From assembly GCA_010909725.1 (NCBI GenBank), contig JAACMV010000004.1, forward strand, positions 434,001 to 498,000: a stretch of DNA of 64,000 nucleotides. Reading direction: 5' to 3'. The position numbers and the translations under genes are program-made. Origin of the DNA: Picochlorum sp. 'celeri'. Lineage: Eukaryota; Chlorophyta; Trebouxiophyceae. Below, piece after piece: positions 1 to 11,087 of the stretch. Below the pieces are notes generated by a model, which saw nothing but the letters and a program-made list of their open reading frames with translations, made no database searches and was not told the origin of the DNA. The stretch's first letter is position 1, and each line of letters starts with the position of its first letter.

Positions 1-908
1 CCTGCAGATAGCTTTGGTGAGATTTCCTCATAAATTGTCCATACAAGGGCAGTTTGTAACGTTCGTTTGATCATTCTAGGAGCTGATCCTACCAATAAGC
101 CTGAAAATCCTTGACTGTAAATGATACTTTTCATAATCGCAAATGTATTCTTCGCATGCTGTGCTGATGCCGGTGATGATGATACCAAGTTGAGTTGCAT
201 CCTCGTCCTCACAACATCTGCTGGCTGTGTCAACAGCGTCGCACCGATTGCAGCTATTGTGCTCGAGGAAAGATTCACTGCTACTTGGGGCATATCCGTT
301 TGTTGTAATCGCGACTGCAGTCGTGTATAAAACATGTAGTAGAGTGCAGAAAAAGGAGTATTGGATAGAATTGTTGGTCCCAATCCTTTATACAATCCTC
401 TGAACCCTTCCTGCCGCGCAATCGTTTTCAACGCATGTAATGTATTCTTATATACAGGGACTGTAGATGGCGCTCCTTGGCTACCTATGTACTCCATCCG
501 AGTCTTTACGACTGTGATTGGGCAAGACACCACAGCAGCCATGGCTCGAGACAAGCCTCCAGTCATGGCTGCCCCCCATATTCCCAAAGAAGACTGCCCA
601 TCCTTGTTTTTCTGAAAGATTGGTTTCAATGTCTCGAGGAAAAAGAAATGCAGCCCAGCACCAACACCCAAACGGACGACGGTGGGTTGGGTTCCCTGCC
701 ACAGAGCCTTGATACCATTTTCTCCAACAATCTTCTGAATTGTACCAGTCGTCGTCACAGCCAATCTTTGGGCACTATCAGCTTGCATTCTAGTCCTAAT
801 TACATCCAATGGCTGCACACAGGCACTCACCAAGGCGCCCGAGAGTGACCCAGACAAGGCCGAAGCTAGTCTACTGGGCTTTGGCTCTCGAGCCACCGAT
901 GTCGTCAT
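1..908 (-). CDS. Mitochondrial carrier family protein, SLC25A38/Hem25-like (3' end outside window)
   Basis: The reverse strand is open from an ATG at 908-906 to the window edge and encodes at least 302 residues; the C-terminus lies outside. Three repeated carrier signatures of the form PxDxxRTRMQ or PxTxxKTRM are readable (PLDVIRTRMQ, PITVVKTRME, PADVVRTRMQ), one per two-helix repeat. This is the SLC25 inner-membrane carrier fold. The second repeat holds GLYKGLGPTILSNTPFSALYYMFY, which resembles the glycine carrier SLC25A38/Hem25 that feeds haem synthesis. That substrate is inferred from resemblance only; another SLC25 carrier is possible. It is divergent from the GCFC gene, with about 300 bp between start codons. 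Confidence 0.8.
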   Translation of the reverse strand, partial: MTTSVAREPKPSRLASALSGSLSGALVSACVQPLDVIRTRMQADSAQRLAVTTTGTIQKIVGENGIKALWQGTQPTVVRLGVGAGLHFFFLETLKPIFQKNKDGQSSLGIWGAAMTGGLSRAMAAVVSCPITVVKTRMEYIGSQGAPSTVPVYKNTLHALKTIARQEGFRGLYKGLGPTILSNTPFSALYYMFYTRLQSRLQQTDMPQVAVNLSSSTIAAIGATLLTQPADVVRTRMQLNLVSSSPASAQHAKNTFAIMKSIIYSQGFSGLLVGSAPRMIKRTLQTALVWTIYEEISPKLSA

Positions 909-1171
909 TCTCGGTTAGGTATACGCTTTTATGGAATTCATTATTGTTAATAATTAGTTTAAAATAGGTACAACGATCAGATCGGGGCATGGTAGAAGGG
1001 GAGAAGGAATTTATAAACATCTATTTACGGAATTTTCTCACGACGAGCAATTCTTGTTGAATGGACTGGACGCAGTGTATGCATTGCGAATAGAATATAT
1101 TTCATTACTAGAATGGTATTTCAGGGATAGATAGGGACTGTCGTGCGTATAGACAGCGTGGACTGCATTTT

Positions 1172-3595
1172 GTGCAATTAAATTCTGCTCAAATAGGCCA
1201 CTGCGATAGCATGGAGCAGAAAAAGAAGAAGAAACGTTCTCTAAGGAAAGTTAGGCCTAGTTTCATCGACAGCCAGGATGAAGAGGCAAGCGAAGAAGAG
1301 ACAGGTCTTAATCTTGCACCGGCAAGCATACTTGCTGCTCGGAAACAGAAGAAAAAGGATGGTTTGGTGAAAACTAGTACAAAGACGAATGAAGGAAATC
1401 GAATACAGGTCGGTGCGTCAACGCATGCGCCTCCTGTAGGCATTTCTTCTGAAGGCAAGGCTGGTGGTTCAGTGTACCAAAGTGGGGAGGATTACAGTGC
1501 GGAGCGGCTGAAAGAACTGGCTCAGATGACATCTCGACGACCTATTGATAGACGTGAAGATATTGAAGTTAGAGTGAGTGGGTCGTTCAAAGGGCAGGGT
1601 GGAAATGGATATGCTAGGGAAGCTGTGTCAACTGGTTTTAGAGCTGTTGAGGAGGTGATGGTTGAAGACCAAGGTGTTCAGCCTATGGAGGAAGATGATG
1701 ATATCCCAGATGAAGATGCAATACGTGCAGCCAAGCAAAAGAGGGAGAGGCTTCGTAGTAATGGGGGTGTGGCAGTTGATTATATTCCTCTGGTTCCTAC
1801 AGATGAGCAAGGTCATGGTGTGCGTCCGTCTGATGCTCCAGGAGCAGTGGGTGGTGATGTTGGATCTGATGAAGATGCTGCTGCTGCATTTGAGGAGTGG
1901 AGTCGAGATCAAATACGCAAGGGTATGAGCTCTGGATTTCTGAGAGAGAGTCATCATGTTGCTGTGCAGCCTCACTCGGTGCCTCAGGCACCTGCAAACA
2001 ACAAATTCTTGCGTGAGGATTCTTTGGATCCAGAAGCAATAGCAGATAGAATTCTAGAGAATATTGATTCTCAGCTGCATCGGATCCATCTTGCATGTAA
2101 GCAGCATGAGAATGGGATATCTCGTGCAGCACTAAATCTCAAGGATACTGATGCACGGATCCAGGAGGATGAATCTTTGCTCCATGAACTGAATGCCGAA
2201 TTTGTACAGGCTCAAAAGATGAAAAACTATGTCGAGGCTCTGTGCTCGTTGTTGGAAGAAAAGTCTCCAATCATTGAGGAGTTGCAGGATCAGCTACTGA
2301 AGAGCAGGAGCTCAAGGGCAGCGTCCAAAGCCGAGAGGCATCGAATTCGTCTGCAGGAGTTGCTTCTATGTGCTTCTAAAGGAGTAGAATCTGCAACCGA
2401 AGTGCTCGGGAGGGGTGGATTGGAAACAGAGGCAAGGCTAGCTGCTGATAATGCAGTTTCTGAAGCAGAATCTGATCTGTGTGATGGAAAGCATATTCCA
2501 GTGGAGTTGGACGAGTTTGGTCGGGATTTGAATATTGATAAACGGATGAAAATCAAAGATAGAATAGTGTCCATGAATGGCGTGTTCGCGGCGATGGATA
2601 TTACTATTCAACAAGATGGCGTCATAGGAGACGTTTCAGATGATGAATCAGATGGAGAGGTGGCCGAGTTCCAACAGAGGGCGCAGGACATAATGACCGA
2701 AAGTAGAACCCTATTCGATGACTCAAAAGAAGAATACTGTGATATTGAAGCAATCAAAAAGAATTTGGAGTCTTGGAAGCATTCATACGCTGGTCAATAT
2801 GATTCCACCTTTATGGGGTTGTCTGCTCCAGCATTGTTTGCCCCATTTGTCAGATTGGAACTACTCTCATGGGACCCCTTGAACCCGATGCAACCATCAT
2901 TTACGCAGCATCATTGGTATACAGTGCTTTTCAACTACGGGCTCCATGCTCCCGAGTCCGATCCAGATCACCAATTGATACCCACCCTTGTAAGGAGTAT
3001 TGTGCTCCCAAGCATTGTGGACATGGCAGAACGTGTTTGGGACCCGTGCAGTGTGGCTCAATCTCGGTCACTCTCTACTATCTTTGGAGATTCAATGGTA
3101 TATCTTGATCCACACGATGAGAAAATTGTAGAGATGGTGGATGTCATTAGGAAAAAAATGATGGCTCAGGTAGAGGCATTGTATCCTCCATCATGGCCCC
3201 CATCAGCCATGGCAGTAACCACACGAGCCAAAACCAGCTGGTCCATCCTCTTCAGGAAGAACCTTAATGTATTGAAATCTCTTGTCAGCTTTTGGAACAT
3301 CTTGCCCGTCAACGTCTTGGACAGCGTTGCATTTGCTGCATTAGGAAAATCAATCGTGCAATTGATCAGAGCTGTCCTCTTGGAGAAGAATACATGCATG
3401 GCGATGGTGTCTGAAACTGCTAATGCCCTTCCAAAAGATCTTCTGGAAGCCAAAAGCCATTATCCCGGACTCGAAGGATTTGTGGGCGAGCTCTCAGCCA
3501 TCCTCAAAGCCATCTCTGATGCTAGTCCTCCAGATGATGCCGTTGCACAATCGTCTATAGATGCGTTGCTCGCCACATTTGGTGCTACAAAGTAG
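1172..3595 (+). CDS. GCFC-domain splicing factor (PAXBP1/GCFC2/ILP1 family)
   Basis: This is a single-exon gene of about 800 residues. The N-terminus is basic then acidic (KKKKKRSLRKVRPSF followed by SQDEEASEEE), as in GCFC2, PAXBP1 and plant ILP1, nuclear proteins of the intron-lariat spliceosome disassembly machinery. A coiled-coil middle (about residues 280-410) is followed by a C-terminal GCFC-type helical domain with the sequence SWKHSYAGQYDSTFMGLSAP and a WDPLNP motif. Two ATGs are plausible, at 1172 and at 1211. The second starts MEQKKKKK and matches the usual short N-terminus, so I favour 1211. It is followed at 101 bp by MOC1 on the same strand. The family call is confident; the exact cellular role is taken from relatives. 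Confidence 0.8.
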   Translation: MQLNSAQIGHCDSMEQKKKKKRSLRKVRPSFIDSQDEEASEEETGLNLAPASILAARKQKKKDGLVKTSTKTNEGNRIQVGASTHAPPVGISSEGKAGGSVYQSGEDYSAERLKELAQMTSRRPIDRREDIEVRVSGSFKGQGGNGYAREAVSTGFRAVEEVMVEDQGVQPMEEDDDIPDEDAIRAAKQKRERLRSNGGVAVDYIPLVPTDEQGHGVRPSDAPGAVGGDVGSDEDAAAAFEEWSRDQIRKGMSSGFLRESHHVAVQPHSVPQAPANNKFLREDSLDPEAIADRILENIDSQLHRIHLACKQHENGISRAALNLKDTDARIQEDESLLHELNAEFVQAQKMKNYVEALCSLLEEKSPIIEELQDQLLKSRSSRAASKAERHRIRLQELLLCASKGVESATEVLGRGGLETEARLAADNAVSEAESDLCDGKHIPVELDEFGRDLNIDKRMKIKDRIVSMNGVFAAMDITIQQDGVIGDVSDDESDGEVAEFQQRAQDIMTESRTLFDDSKEEYCDIEAIKKNLESWKHSYAGQYDSTFMGLSAPALFAPFVRLELLSWDPLNPMQPSFTQHHWYTVLFNYGLHAPESDPDHQLIPTLVRSIVLPSIVDMAERVWDPCSVAQSRSLSTIFGDSMVYLDPHDEKIVEMVDVIRKKMMAQVEALYPPSWPPSAMAVTTRAKTSWSILFRKNLNVLKSLVSFWNILPVNVLDSVAFAALGKSIVQLIRAVLLEKNTCMAMVSETANALPKDLLEAKSHYPGLEGFVGELSAILKAISDASPPDDAVAQSSIDALLATFGATK

Positions 3596-3696
3596 CATTA
3601 ATTTTTATTTATTTATTTATTATGGTACAATAGATGCACCTAAACTATTTATAGTCCGAATGCGTAGAAATCTCAGTTGAAAAAGAAAACAAGTAC

Positions 3697-4577
3697 ATGT
3701 TGAGTGCACAAGGTTTTCGTCGATTTGCGAGCCTGCAAAAGACATGCACGTATTTTCATACTAGAAAATGTACAAGATCACTTTGTGTTTCGGTGGATGC
3801 TGCACGGGGGCGTGTAGAGGCAGAGGAAAATGTTCGTTTGTTCCCAGAGCTCTATGAAGAAACTGCCTGCAAACGAATTCTTCTATCCATAGATCCTGAC
3901 ATCAACGGTGCTCTCTCGACATTTACTTGGAATGAAAACCAAGATGTGTCGGGCCTCTCGCCGTATAACATGATTAGAACAGCTGACATTCAGGTATTTG
4001 ACATGCCAACTGAAATCTGGCAGATGCGTAGCAGAGAGAAGCGAAGGCCGTCTCCAGAAGCACTCGTGTCTTTTATGAAGCAGCATTTGAAAGTATCAGA
4101 TCTCCAAAGTAATGTTGTAGCTCGGGCTGCCGTCGAATTCACAACTCCCACGCATTTGAGTGGGAAGTTTGCATGGTATGATTCTGGCTTTGCCTCTGGA
4201 ATGTTGTACGGCATCTTCCATGCCATGGGCATTCCATATGAACGCGTTCCTGTATCCTCATGGAAGAAAGACTTTATGTTGACAAAATTAGGAAAGCCAG
4301 GTAGCATGGCATTAGCAAGGGAATTATTTGCCCAACAGAGTGATGAATACTTGCGGTATGTTTTGATGATGCAGACGACACACGAGTTCTCTTTCTTAAA
4401 AAAAAAGAATCCATCATCATCATCCACTTATGTTTATTATTCATGTGTAGGCGGAAGAAAGACCATGGTAGAGCAGAATCATTACTAATAGGAGCTTGGG
4501 CACTGGGTCTGCGACCAGGGTGCAGTAGTGACGATTGGGAATGGCCAGACATTGAATCAATGATTGATGACGCATAA
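3697..4577 (+). CDS. MOC1: Chloroplast Holliday-junction resolvase MOC1 (RuvC fold)
   Basis: Two exons, 3697-4355 and 4451-4577, separated by a 95-nt GTATGT...GTGTAG intron, give 261 residues. The N-terminus (residues 1-40) is rich in Arg, Ser and Lys and poor in acid, like an organelle transit peptide. The RuvC-type core follows: IDPDINGAL with Asp66 and Asp68, a second acidic residue at Glu147 (AAVEFTTP), and the C-terminal RKKDHGRAESLL encoded by exon 2, with Asp224 and Glu229. The spacing and the AWYDSGFASGMLYGI segment match plant and Chlamydomonas MOC1, which resolves four-way junctions so that chloroplast nucleoids can segregate. Without exon 2 the enzyme would lack its last catalytic acids, so the splice is well supported. 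It converges on the cis-prenyltransferase. Confidence 0.88.
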
Positions 4578-4715
4578 TACTACCAGCCGCATGGACACAA
4601 CAAGGCATTGTTCTTTCGCCAGAAAATGCCGTGACTTGCAGAGATGTATCTCTTGTATATTATGACAACAATGAAAGAAACAAAAGTTATGTTCATGCAA
4701 TGGTTATTGGAACAT

Positions 4716-5722
4716 CTACGACGCATCCCGTATACCCTCTTCTCCCCACGATTCAACGCTACTTGTATCTTCTGGCGTTATAATACTATACGGCGACGAC
4801 GCATCCTTCCCACTATGCGCATGTTCCTCATGCATATGATGCTGATACAACATGGCACGCCCCTTTGCTTGATCCACGCACATCCTAGCCTCCTCCAACT
4901 CACAATAAAAATCCTGATATCGTAGTATACCTTGTAATAAATCGATAAATGAAAACTCTGGCCACAGCTTGGGAGAAAAATGCAAAAGACAGCACTTGCT
5001 CTGCCGCATCATGAAATCACTCAACCGAGTCTCTCCAGACGTCCGTATAAGCAAATCAATCGGCGGGCACCCCGCCGTATATAAATATTCATCCATATGA
5101 CTACACACTCCCCGCATGTTGTCCGCCGCAGCCAGTCCTGATGCATGCATCATCTCTTCACTAGACCTGCACATCCCATCCACACACGTATCACATCAAC
5201 CATTGCCACAAAACCGCCGATATACACATCCCACACGTACGTATATGAAAAGCAAATGTTCAAAGTACATCGATCATTATCCCGGGTAGCCTCTGCCACA
5301 CGCTCTGCTGCCTCTTGCACCCGCTTTGGTGCCAACGACACATCACCAAGAACCTGCACCCGAATGCCTCGCTCTCTCAATGTCTCAGACTCTCTACACA
5401 ACTCTAACAGTTTTGATTCCCCCAGATCCATCAGTGTCTCCACCTCCTCCTCGCTACGCTTGTAATTATCAATACTAAAGGCATAGACACTGACCACAGA
5501 CACGTTCAACTCCAAGCACCACTTTAAGCAGTCTAGCAGCACCTCGTATCCAGCAGAATGCCCCAAGCTTGTCCGAATACCTAATTTTTGAGCATATCGT
5601 CTATTCCCATCCATAATGAACCCAATATGCCTCGGCGTGGTTTTGTAACACACGACTGCAGCCAACAGTTTCCTCAAAGCTTCCTGCGCTTTGGCAAACA
5701 ACCCATCTAGATGTCCATTCAT
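4716..5722 (-). CDS. cis-Prenyltransferase (dehydrodolichyl diphosphate synthase type)
   Basis: Exon 1 is 5722-5241 and exon 2 is 5166-4716, joined across a 74-nt GTACGT...TGCAG intron to give 310 residues. The join creates NICFSYTSSEEMMHA, the helix found in eukaryotic DHDDS-type enzymes. Catalytic features are present: HIGFIMDGNRR with the essential Asp38, and RTSGETRLSDFMM, whose form (RLSDF) is eukaryotic rather than the bacterial RISNF. SPKLWPEFSF follows. The enzyme condenses isopentenyl diphosphate onto farnesyl diphosphate in cis to make the polyprenyl backbone of dolichol at the ER. The C-terminal tail is acidic and not conserved. A plastid cis-prenyltransferase is a less likely alternative, as no transit peptide is evident. 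Confidence 0.88.
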
Positions 5723-5908
5723 GGTGTAATTAAGCTATCTGTTTCATCAATAATACAATATGAGCCATGTTTGTGTACTTTGTGTGATTGGAATCAAACA
5801 AGTCAATGCCGCCCAATGTATTGCCTAGATCACAGAACAATGCACAGCATGATGAAAATTAAACAATTAAAGTGATGAAAAAATCAAAGAATCGGCGGGA
5901 ATCCAAAT

Positions 5909-7532
5909 TTACTCTTCTGAGGGGAGATTGCTGTCCTCCTCTGCAGAGGGCTTGATGAAGGACAAGGATTTGGTGGTTGAATTCACTGCTTTCGAATCGC
6001 AAACCAATCCGACGCTTTCAAACAATGCTCCCAAGTCTCTCTCAATATAATCTCGATAGAATGGTTCATTGAAATCACCGAAATTGCCCAATGTGGCATC
6101 CATGGATGGTCTGTCTCCCAACTGCACAGAATCTGTCAGAACAACCATGCCTCCTGGTTTCAATACTCTGGCCATCTCTGCGGCAGCTTTTTCCTGAGAT
6201 TCAGCTGGTAGCTCATGGAAGAGGTATACGCTGTACACCACATCCATGCTCTCTGATGGAATGTCAAGGTCTTCTGCTGGGGTTTGGATGAAGCTGACTC
6301 CGTTCCCGTCAACACCTGACAAGCTCAACGAAGGACTTCTCTTTCTTTTCCAATACTTGAGGTTGTTCCTTGCTTCTTGGAGATAGAATGGAGACAGATC
6401 AGTCAGCGTCAAATCCAGGCTAGGGTAATTGTCCTTGACAAAGGTGGCAAACCTTCCTGTTCCACATGCCACTTCCAATGCTTTGATCTGGGATGCATCT
6501 TTTCCTCTCATATAATCGCTCAAAAGCAGCAGTGTTGTTCTCTGCATTGCATCTTGGCGTCCTACGAACAAGGTCTCTGTGGATGCTTCATACACTTGAG
6601 CAGATCTGCTGCTCATCCAGCCATCAGTTTGGTAGTGAAAGGTGTTTTGGAAGTAATCAGGGATATTGAATCCTTTGATCCACACATCTTCCACTCGACC
6701 TTCTTCCCTACGACGCAACGTATCTGTTGCTTCGGTTACAAAGGCTGCTGCTTTGCGAGCAATATACAGAGGATTAAACTGTCTGTGGGATGTGGTCACC
6801 ATGTCCCATGGCAATGTATATCGCCCCTCTTTGATGTTCTCATAATCCTGGTAGTACGACATACAGGCTTCTGCCAACGGACCTTGCCATCCATTACGCG
6901 CAATGGCTTCCATACGCGTCAAGACGTCTGTACTTCTCGAATCCCTGTTGGCAGCTGATCTGGCATAGGACAATCCAAGGATGGCTTGCACAGAGAAGAA
7001 CCCAGAGCGGAGTGCATGGTACGCCCAATACTGCGCCGCTTCAGTGCTCTGCAAAACAGCAGAGCTCGACAAAGCTTTTGTCACAGTCTCTTGGAACGCA
7101 CGCAGTCTGTCACTCACGGGAGATGCTTCATCCAAGACATCCTTGAGAGCTTCCTTGGAGCTGAAATTCTTCCAAAACTCCACACTCCAGTGCTCTGTGA
7201 ACTTTTCAGCATCCAACTCCGCAGGATATACAGCAGTATCTCTCTCTGATCTGTCACTGGTATCCAAACGATCATCCTTCATGGTGACCACGTCCTCGAG
7301 GGCTGCCATGGTCCTCGTACCAGCAAACCTGCTGCTGCCTGGTTTTTGCCCATGAGAGTTTCTCCTTCGTGCTCCCTGCGTGCAATTATACGCATAAATC
7401 CTTATTAAATACAGAGTATGGTATATATTAACGGCATTAGAGAAACAATCGTACCTGTTGAAAGGCGAGGCGGACATGTGGAGTGGTTGCTTTGCCACGT
7501 GAGGCAATACGAGCTTGTCTACACACGAGCAT
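5909..7532 (-). CDS. Plastid-type class I SAM-dependent methyltransferase
   Basis: Exon 1 (7532-7455, 26 codons) and exon 2 (7375-5909) are joined in frame across an 80-nt GTACGA...CGCAG intron, giving 514 residues. The intron is itself open, so the unspliced frame from 7507 is an alternative; the consensus splice sites favour splicing. The first 65 residues are Arg/Ser-rich with no acidic residues, consistent with a plastid transit peptide. The middle holds NTFHYQTDGWMSSRSAQVYE, which I recall from a cyanobacterial and plant-plastid methyltransferase family. Motif I reads ALEVACGTGRFA, and the Methyltransf_11 core continues through MARVLKPGGMVVL. The substrate is unknown. The 247 bp before the next gene holds its promoter, including a CATCTCG-A-CGAGATG inverted repeat at 7676-7690. 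Confidence 0.75.
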
Positions 7533-7779
7533 TCTCCTAATATGACAACAACTACTACTACCCTATGGTATTTGTAAACAACAAATGGTTTTACGTTACA
7601 GAGGATGGATGGTCAAGAATGGAAAATTCTGAACACAGAGGATGCCATGCGCGGTGTGTGGTCCTGGATGCATCTCATCTCGACGAGATGATCTGGTGTT
7701 GCTGTTCCAACAAGAATGCCAAGGTCTCGGGTGACATGGCCAAAAAGAAACCTCCATCAACATTTTCTATTACTACTAT

Positions 7780-9175
7780 TCATGGGGATTTGCTTTCTTT
7801 TAGTTGCCGAATTTCTTCCATCAATGAATCAATGATTTGATTCTTTCTCCGCAATTCTGCTCTCAAGGAACTGACAATGGAAACCTCATCTTCTTCATCG
7901 TTTTCTTCTCCTTCTTCATCTTCTTTCGTACACGCCATGGTCATAGATCGAGTCAATTCTTCGGTTTCTGTAAATCCCAAGCATTTGAGAGGGAACACAA
8001 GACACGGGCAGGACACCTTGTTGATCAGGTATGAGCTCACACTGCCTCCTGAAAAGGTTTTCCTCAGTCGTCCAGCGCTTCGGGAACTAATAATGAGCAA
8101 ATCAATGTGCTCTTCTTCACAAAATTGGGCGACGCCTTGCTTTGGATCTCCCTGCACCATGGCATATAAAGATTCACGTTAACACTCAGTATACCCATGT
8201 ATTCACTACAATCTGTGACGTGAAGAATACTCATACCTTTAACACCACATCCAAGTGGGCATCATAATCGTTCAACGCCTGCGCTACCAGGCCTAAATGC
8301 TGCACATTGAGTGTACTAGAAGATGCTGTTGCATCTCCTGGGCTGCCGACAGGCAACCCAATGTTGGATACACGCTTCAGCAAAGACTTTGTCTGTTTAT
8401 ATACGGCTGCAGCCTTCTTTCCAGATGCAGAACAATGCACCATGAATATCTCGTCATTTGGCAGCAAGACAAGTCTCTTGGCAAGCTCCACCATGTGATA
8501 CCCAACCTCACTTGAAGAGTATGCAATCGCAATCTTTCGTCTCGGAGCATCATCCGGAGACAACTGTGCTCCCATTGACATTCGACGGGTGGGAGACATG
8601 GGCTGGTCCTGTGACGATATCCTCAGCTGACCAGACACAACAGAGTCCTGCCGAACAATAATAAAAGGCCTACTTACATGAGTCTTCACCCACTCGCTCG
8701 CTGATGTCACTCGAAATCCCCCTTGTCTGGGAAAATCATCCCCCACAAGAACCAAACTGATGTCATAACGCTCCAAAAACTCTCGAATATTGCTCTGTAA
8801 GCTACCATGCAGACTCACAACACTGTAGTTCCACCCCTGTAAACACGTTTCCAGGTTTGCACACAACGGCCCTGCCATATCCCATGATTCGTTTTTACCA
8901 GTATGAACAATTACTATTTCATCCAAATCTTTCTACAGTATGGACGTGGGCAAATGGTTTTTAATTTCATTCAACAGAAAGAAACAGCGTGGAATCGCGG
9001 GTTTGGCAAAGATAAACAGCATAAAACCATGTATATGTATTATATGTTACAAACATACCCTTAAGAAGTACTGACGAAGCCACGCCCATGCTAAAACCGT
9101 TGTCTGGTGACTCCATTGCGCAACGCAGAGAGCGACCCTCCTAGGATTGGTCTCTGTTGAACTCTCTGGTCCCAT
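7780..9175 (-). CDS. Tandem universal stress protein (two UspA domains)
   Basis: Three exons, 9175-9059, 8932-8237 and 8151-7780, join in phase 0 to give 394 residues. The short first exon (39 codons) supplies RRVALCVAQWSHQTTVLAWAWL, the first strand and helix of a Usp fold, which continues in exon 2 as DEIVIVHTG. The second Usp domain starts near RKIAIAYSSSEVGYHMVELAKRL and ends with the exon 3 nucleotide-loop sequence LLIISSRSAGRLRKTFSGGSVSSYLI, close to the G-2x-G-9x-G-S/T ATP motif. Domain 1 has no such loop and probably does not bind ATP. The tail is acidic then coiled-coil (SLRAELRRKNQIIDSLMEEI). Usp proteins act in stress signalling, often as dimers; the role here is unknown. Confidence 0.78.
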
Positions 9176-9344
9176 AGATTAGTTATTCTGTTACAATCAA
9201 TGAATTAAATGAATTAACACAAGGTAGAGCGGCGTCGATCTCTTGACGCAAAAACAGATCATATTTCTAGGCCATGATGGTGATGGGTACCATCCATCAC
9301 TGTAGCAGTCAATCTACATCCATATAGAGGGGAACATATATGTT

Positions 9345-11087
9345 TCAGAAGAGATGGAGCAAAACAGAGATCAATGCTGCACCTGCTGTCAACGCAAATG
9401 CATCTGATCTCTGATAATTGCTGCTTGATGGCGGACTTGGGGCAGCATTGCCAAGGGTTTCCTTGAGCCATGGGAAGACAGCCTCTGCCTGGGTCTGCAA
9501 GGCTCCAGATTGGCTGTGTAAAGCACCTCCAGTCTCTGCAGTGAAATTCACAAGCTTGGATACTTCTTGTATATCCTGAGGTAATTGATTGAAATACTCC
9601 TCTTCCTGGCCGCCCATGAGGTTGTCCTGGGTTCCGCTAAGTACCAAGATGGGGATTTGGGTGGCTGAGATGTCTGTATTGGTAAAATTCAGGACTCCTT
9701 GGTATCCCAGATATGTTGCATCAATAATCTCTGTGACGTTGGACGTGACGATTCCAGCGTAATCCATGATCGAATACACATAGTCTGGAAGCACGTCGAT
9801 CAGTTCATCCGGAGATGCATCGAACATGGTTGTCCAGATGGAGCGTGCAGCAGAATCATCATCACATTCCTGTAGCAATGGCCTCAGAATCTTGTCCACC
9901 ACCGTCGTTGAATTTTGGAGGGCCTCAGCATAGCCTTCCGGTATATCAGATGAATTCAATTTTGCCATGGGAACGAACAGTTTCTCAATCAGACCGTTCG
10001 CGTACGGTGGAATCATGCTGACAACAGCAGGAGTCACTATACATGCTTTGAGTGAATCCTTTGGCAGCACACTGCATGCTTTGCCAACCAAATATCCACC
10101 GAGAGACACCCCCCATAGAACTATATCATCCAAAGAGACGTATTTCTGAACATTTTCATTCGATTTTACTTCAGTTAAAACCGACTCGATGACAGTCTCC
10201 CAGTCAGGCACCAATGGCATGTAGGGTTCTTGTCTCTTGACCTGACCCTGCCCAGGTCCATCAAAGATGAGCACAGCATAGCCATTTTCTAGGGATTGGG
10301 ACCCACCGAAAGGAAAGATGGCTTCTTTAGGATAATCTGTTCCAGTATTGAGGATGACCAACGGCAGCTTTTTGGTAGGGTCAGGAGTGATGAACACGCC
10401 TGGGAGGTCTACAGACACTGTCCCATTGGAGAAGGGAATGTCGAGATATTCGACAGTATACCCGCGAGACGTTTTGAGATTCGTCAAATAGTCATCAAAT
10501 GCTTTCGTTGAATTCTCAGCTGCACGTAAACCTCCTTCGCTCACAGGGAATGGCCATTGTGAGATGAAGTAGTACTGACTCGCTCTGTACAGCATTGATG
10601 CCAAAGCTTCATCGCTCAACTGACTGGAATCATTGGATGCTGTTGCCACGAGTCTATTAGCCAAATCCACCCAAGAATCCCTCCAAATATCGAACACATC
10701 AAGGACATTATCCTCATACTGTGTCAAGTTTCCCAACAGGTCGCTCGAGTTAAGCCTGTTGACGACATTGAAAATCTCCCCTGGCTCTGCCCCGCCATAT
10801 GCTGTTGCTCCAAGAAGCGCTTGAACTTGGAATGCAACCCATGGTAATTGGGGCATCACTTGGATTAAATCAGATGTGGATGGCTGCTGCTCCTCGTACT
10901 GAATGGCTGCTTCACCCAAGAGTTCCTGCGCGGCTGTGTTCGTGTCCGCTTGGTCCAAAACCCAAGAGGTTATTGCGATTGCTTGCTCACATGATGAATT
11001 TTGACAAAAGACAGCCACTTGAAGAGCGGATATAATACTATACAAGACAGCAAACCGCTGAAACGAAAAAGTCTTTAACGTAAGCAT
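9345..11087 (-). CDS. Secreted alpha/beta hydrolase, possibly GPI-anchored (Ayg1/FrsA-like)
   Basis: This single exon encodes 580 residues. Residues 1-28 form a signal peptide (LYSIISALQVAVF). The mature part has many N-glycosylation sequons (NSS, NLT, NDS, NST, NGT). An alpha/beta hydrolase core follows, with the oxyanion region VILNTGTDYP, LIFDGPGQGQ and the nucleophile elbow GVSLGG; a late Asp (SGTQDN) and His (GGALHSQSG) complete a plausible triad. Overall it resembles the fungal Ayg1/2,6-dihydroxypseudooxynicotine hydrolase group. The extreme C-terminus is a Ser/Pro stretch followed by a hydrophobic tail (FALTAGAALISVLLHLF), as in GPI-anchored proteins. The substrate is unknown. It was probably made for the cell surface. 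Confidence 0.72.
   Translation of the reverse strand: MLTLKTFSFQRFAVLYSIISALQVAVFCQNSSCEQAIAITSWVLDQADTNTAAQELLGEAAIQYEEQQPSTSDLIQVMPQLPWVAFQVQALLGATAYGGAEPGEIFNVVNRLNSSDLLGNLTQYEDNVLDVFDIWRDSWVDLANRLVATASNDSSQLSDEALASMLYRASQYYFISQWPFPVSEGGLRAAENSTKAFDDYLTNLKTSRGYTVEYLDIPFSNGTVSVDLPGVFITPDPTKKLPLVILNTGTDYPKEAIFPFGGSQSLENGYAVLIFDGPGQGQVKRQEPYMPLVPDWETVIESVLTEVKSNENVQKYVSLDDIVLWGVSLGGYLVGKACSVLPKDSLKACIVTPAVVSMIPPYANGLIEKLFVPMAKLNSSDIPEGYAEALQNSTTVVDKILRPLLQECDDDSAARSIWTTMFDASPDELIDVLPDYVYSIMDYAGIVTSNVTEIIDATYLGYQGVLNFTNTDISATQIPILVLSGTQDNLMGGQEEEYFNQLPQDIQEVSKLVNFTAETGGALHSQSGALQTQAEAVFPWLKETLGNAAPSPPSSSNYQRSDAFALTAGAALISVLLHLF

Noticed and set aside
7376..7507. Unspliced start of the plastid methyltransferase at 7507
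   Set aside because: It would translate a consensus GTACGA...CGCAG intron and replace a good transit peptide with a Tyr/Ile-rich segment. The spliced form from 7532 is better.
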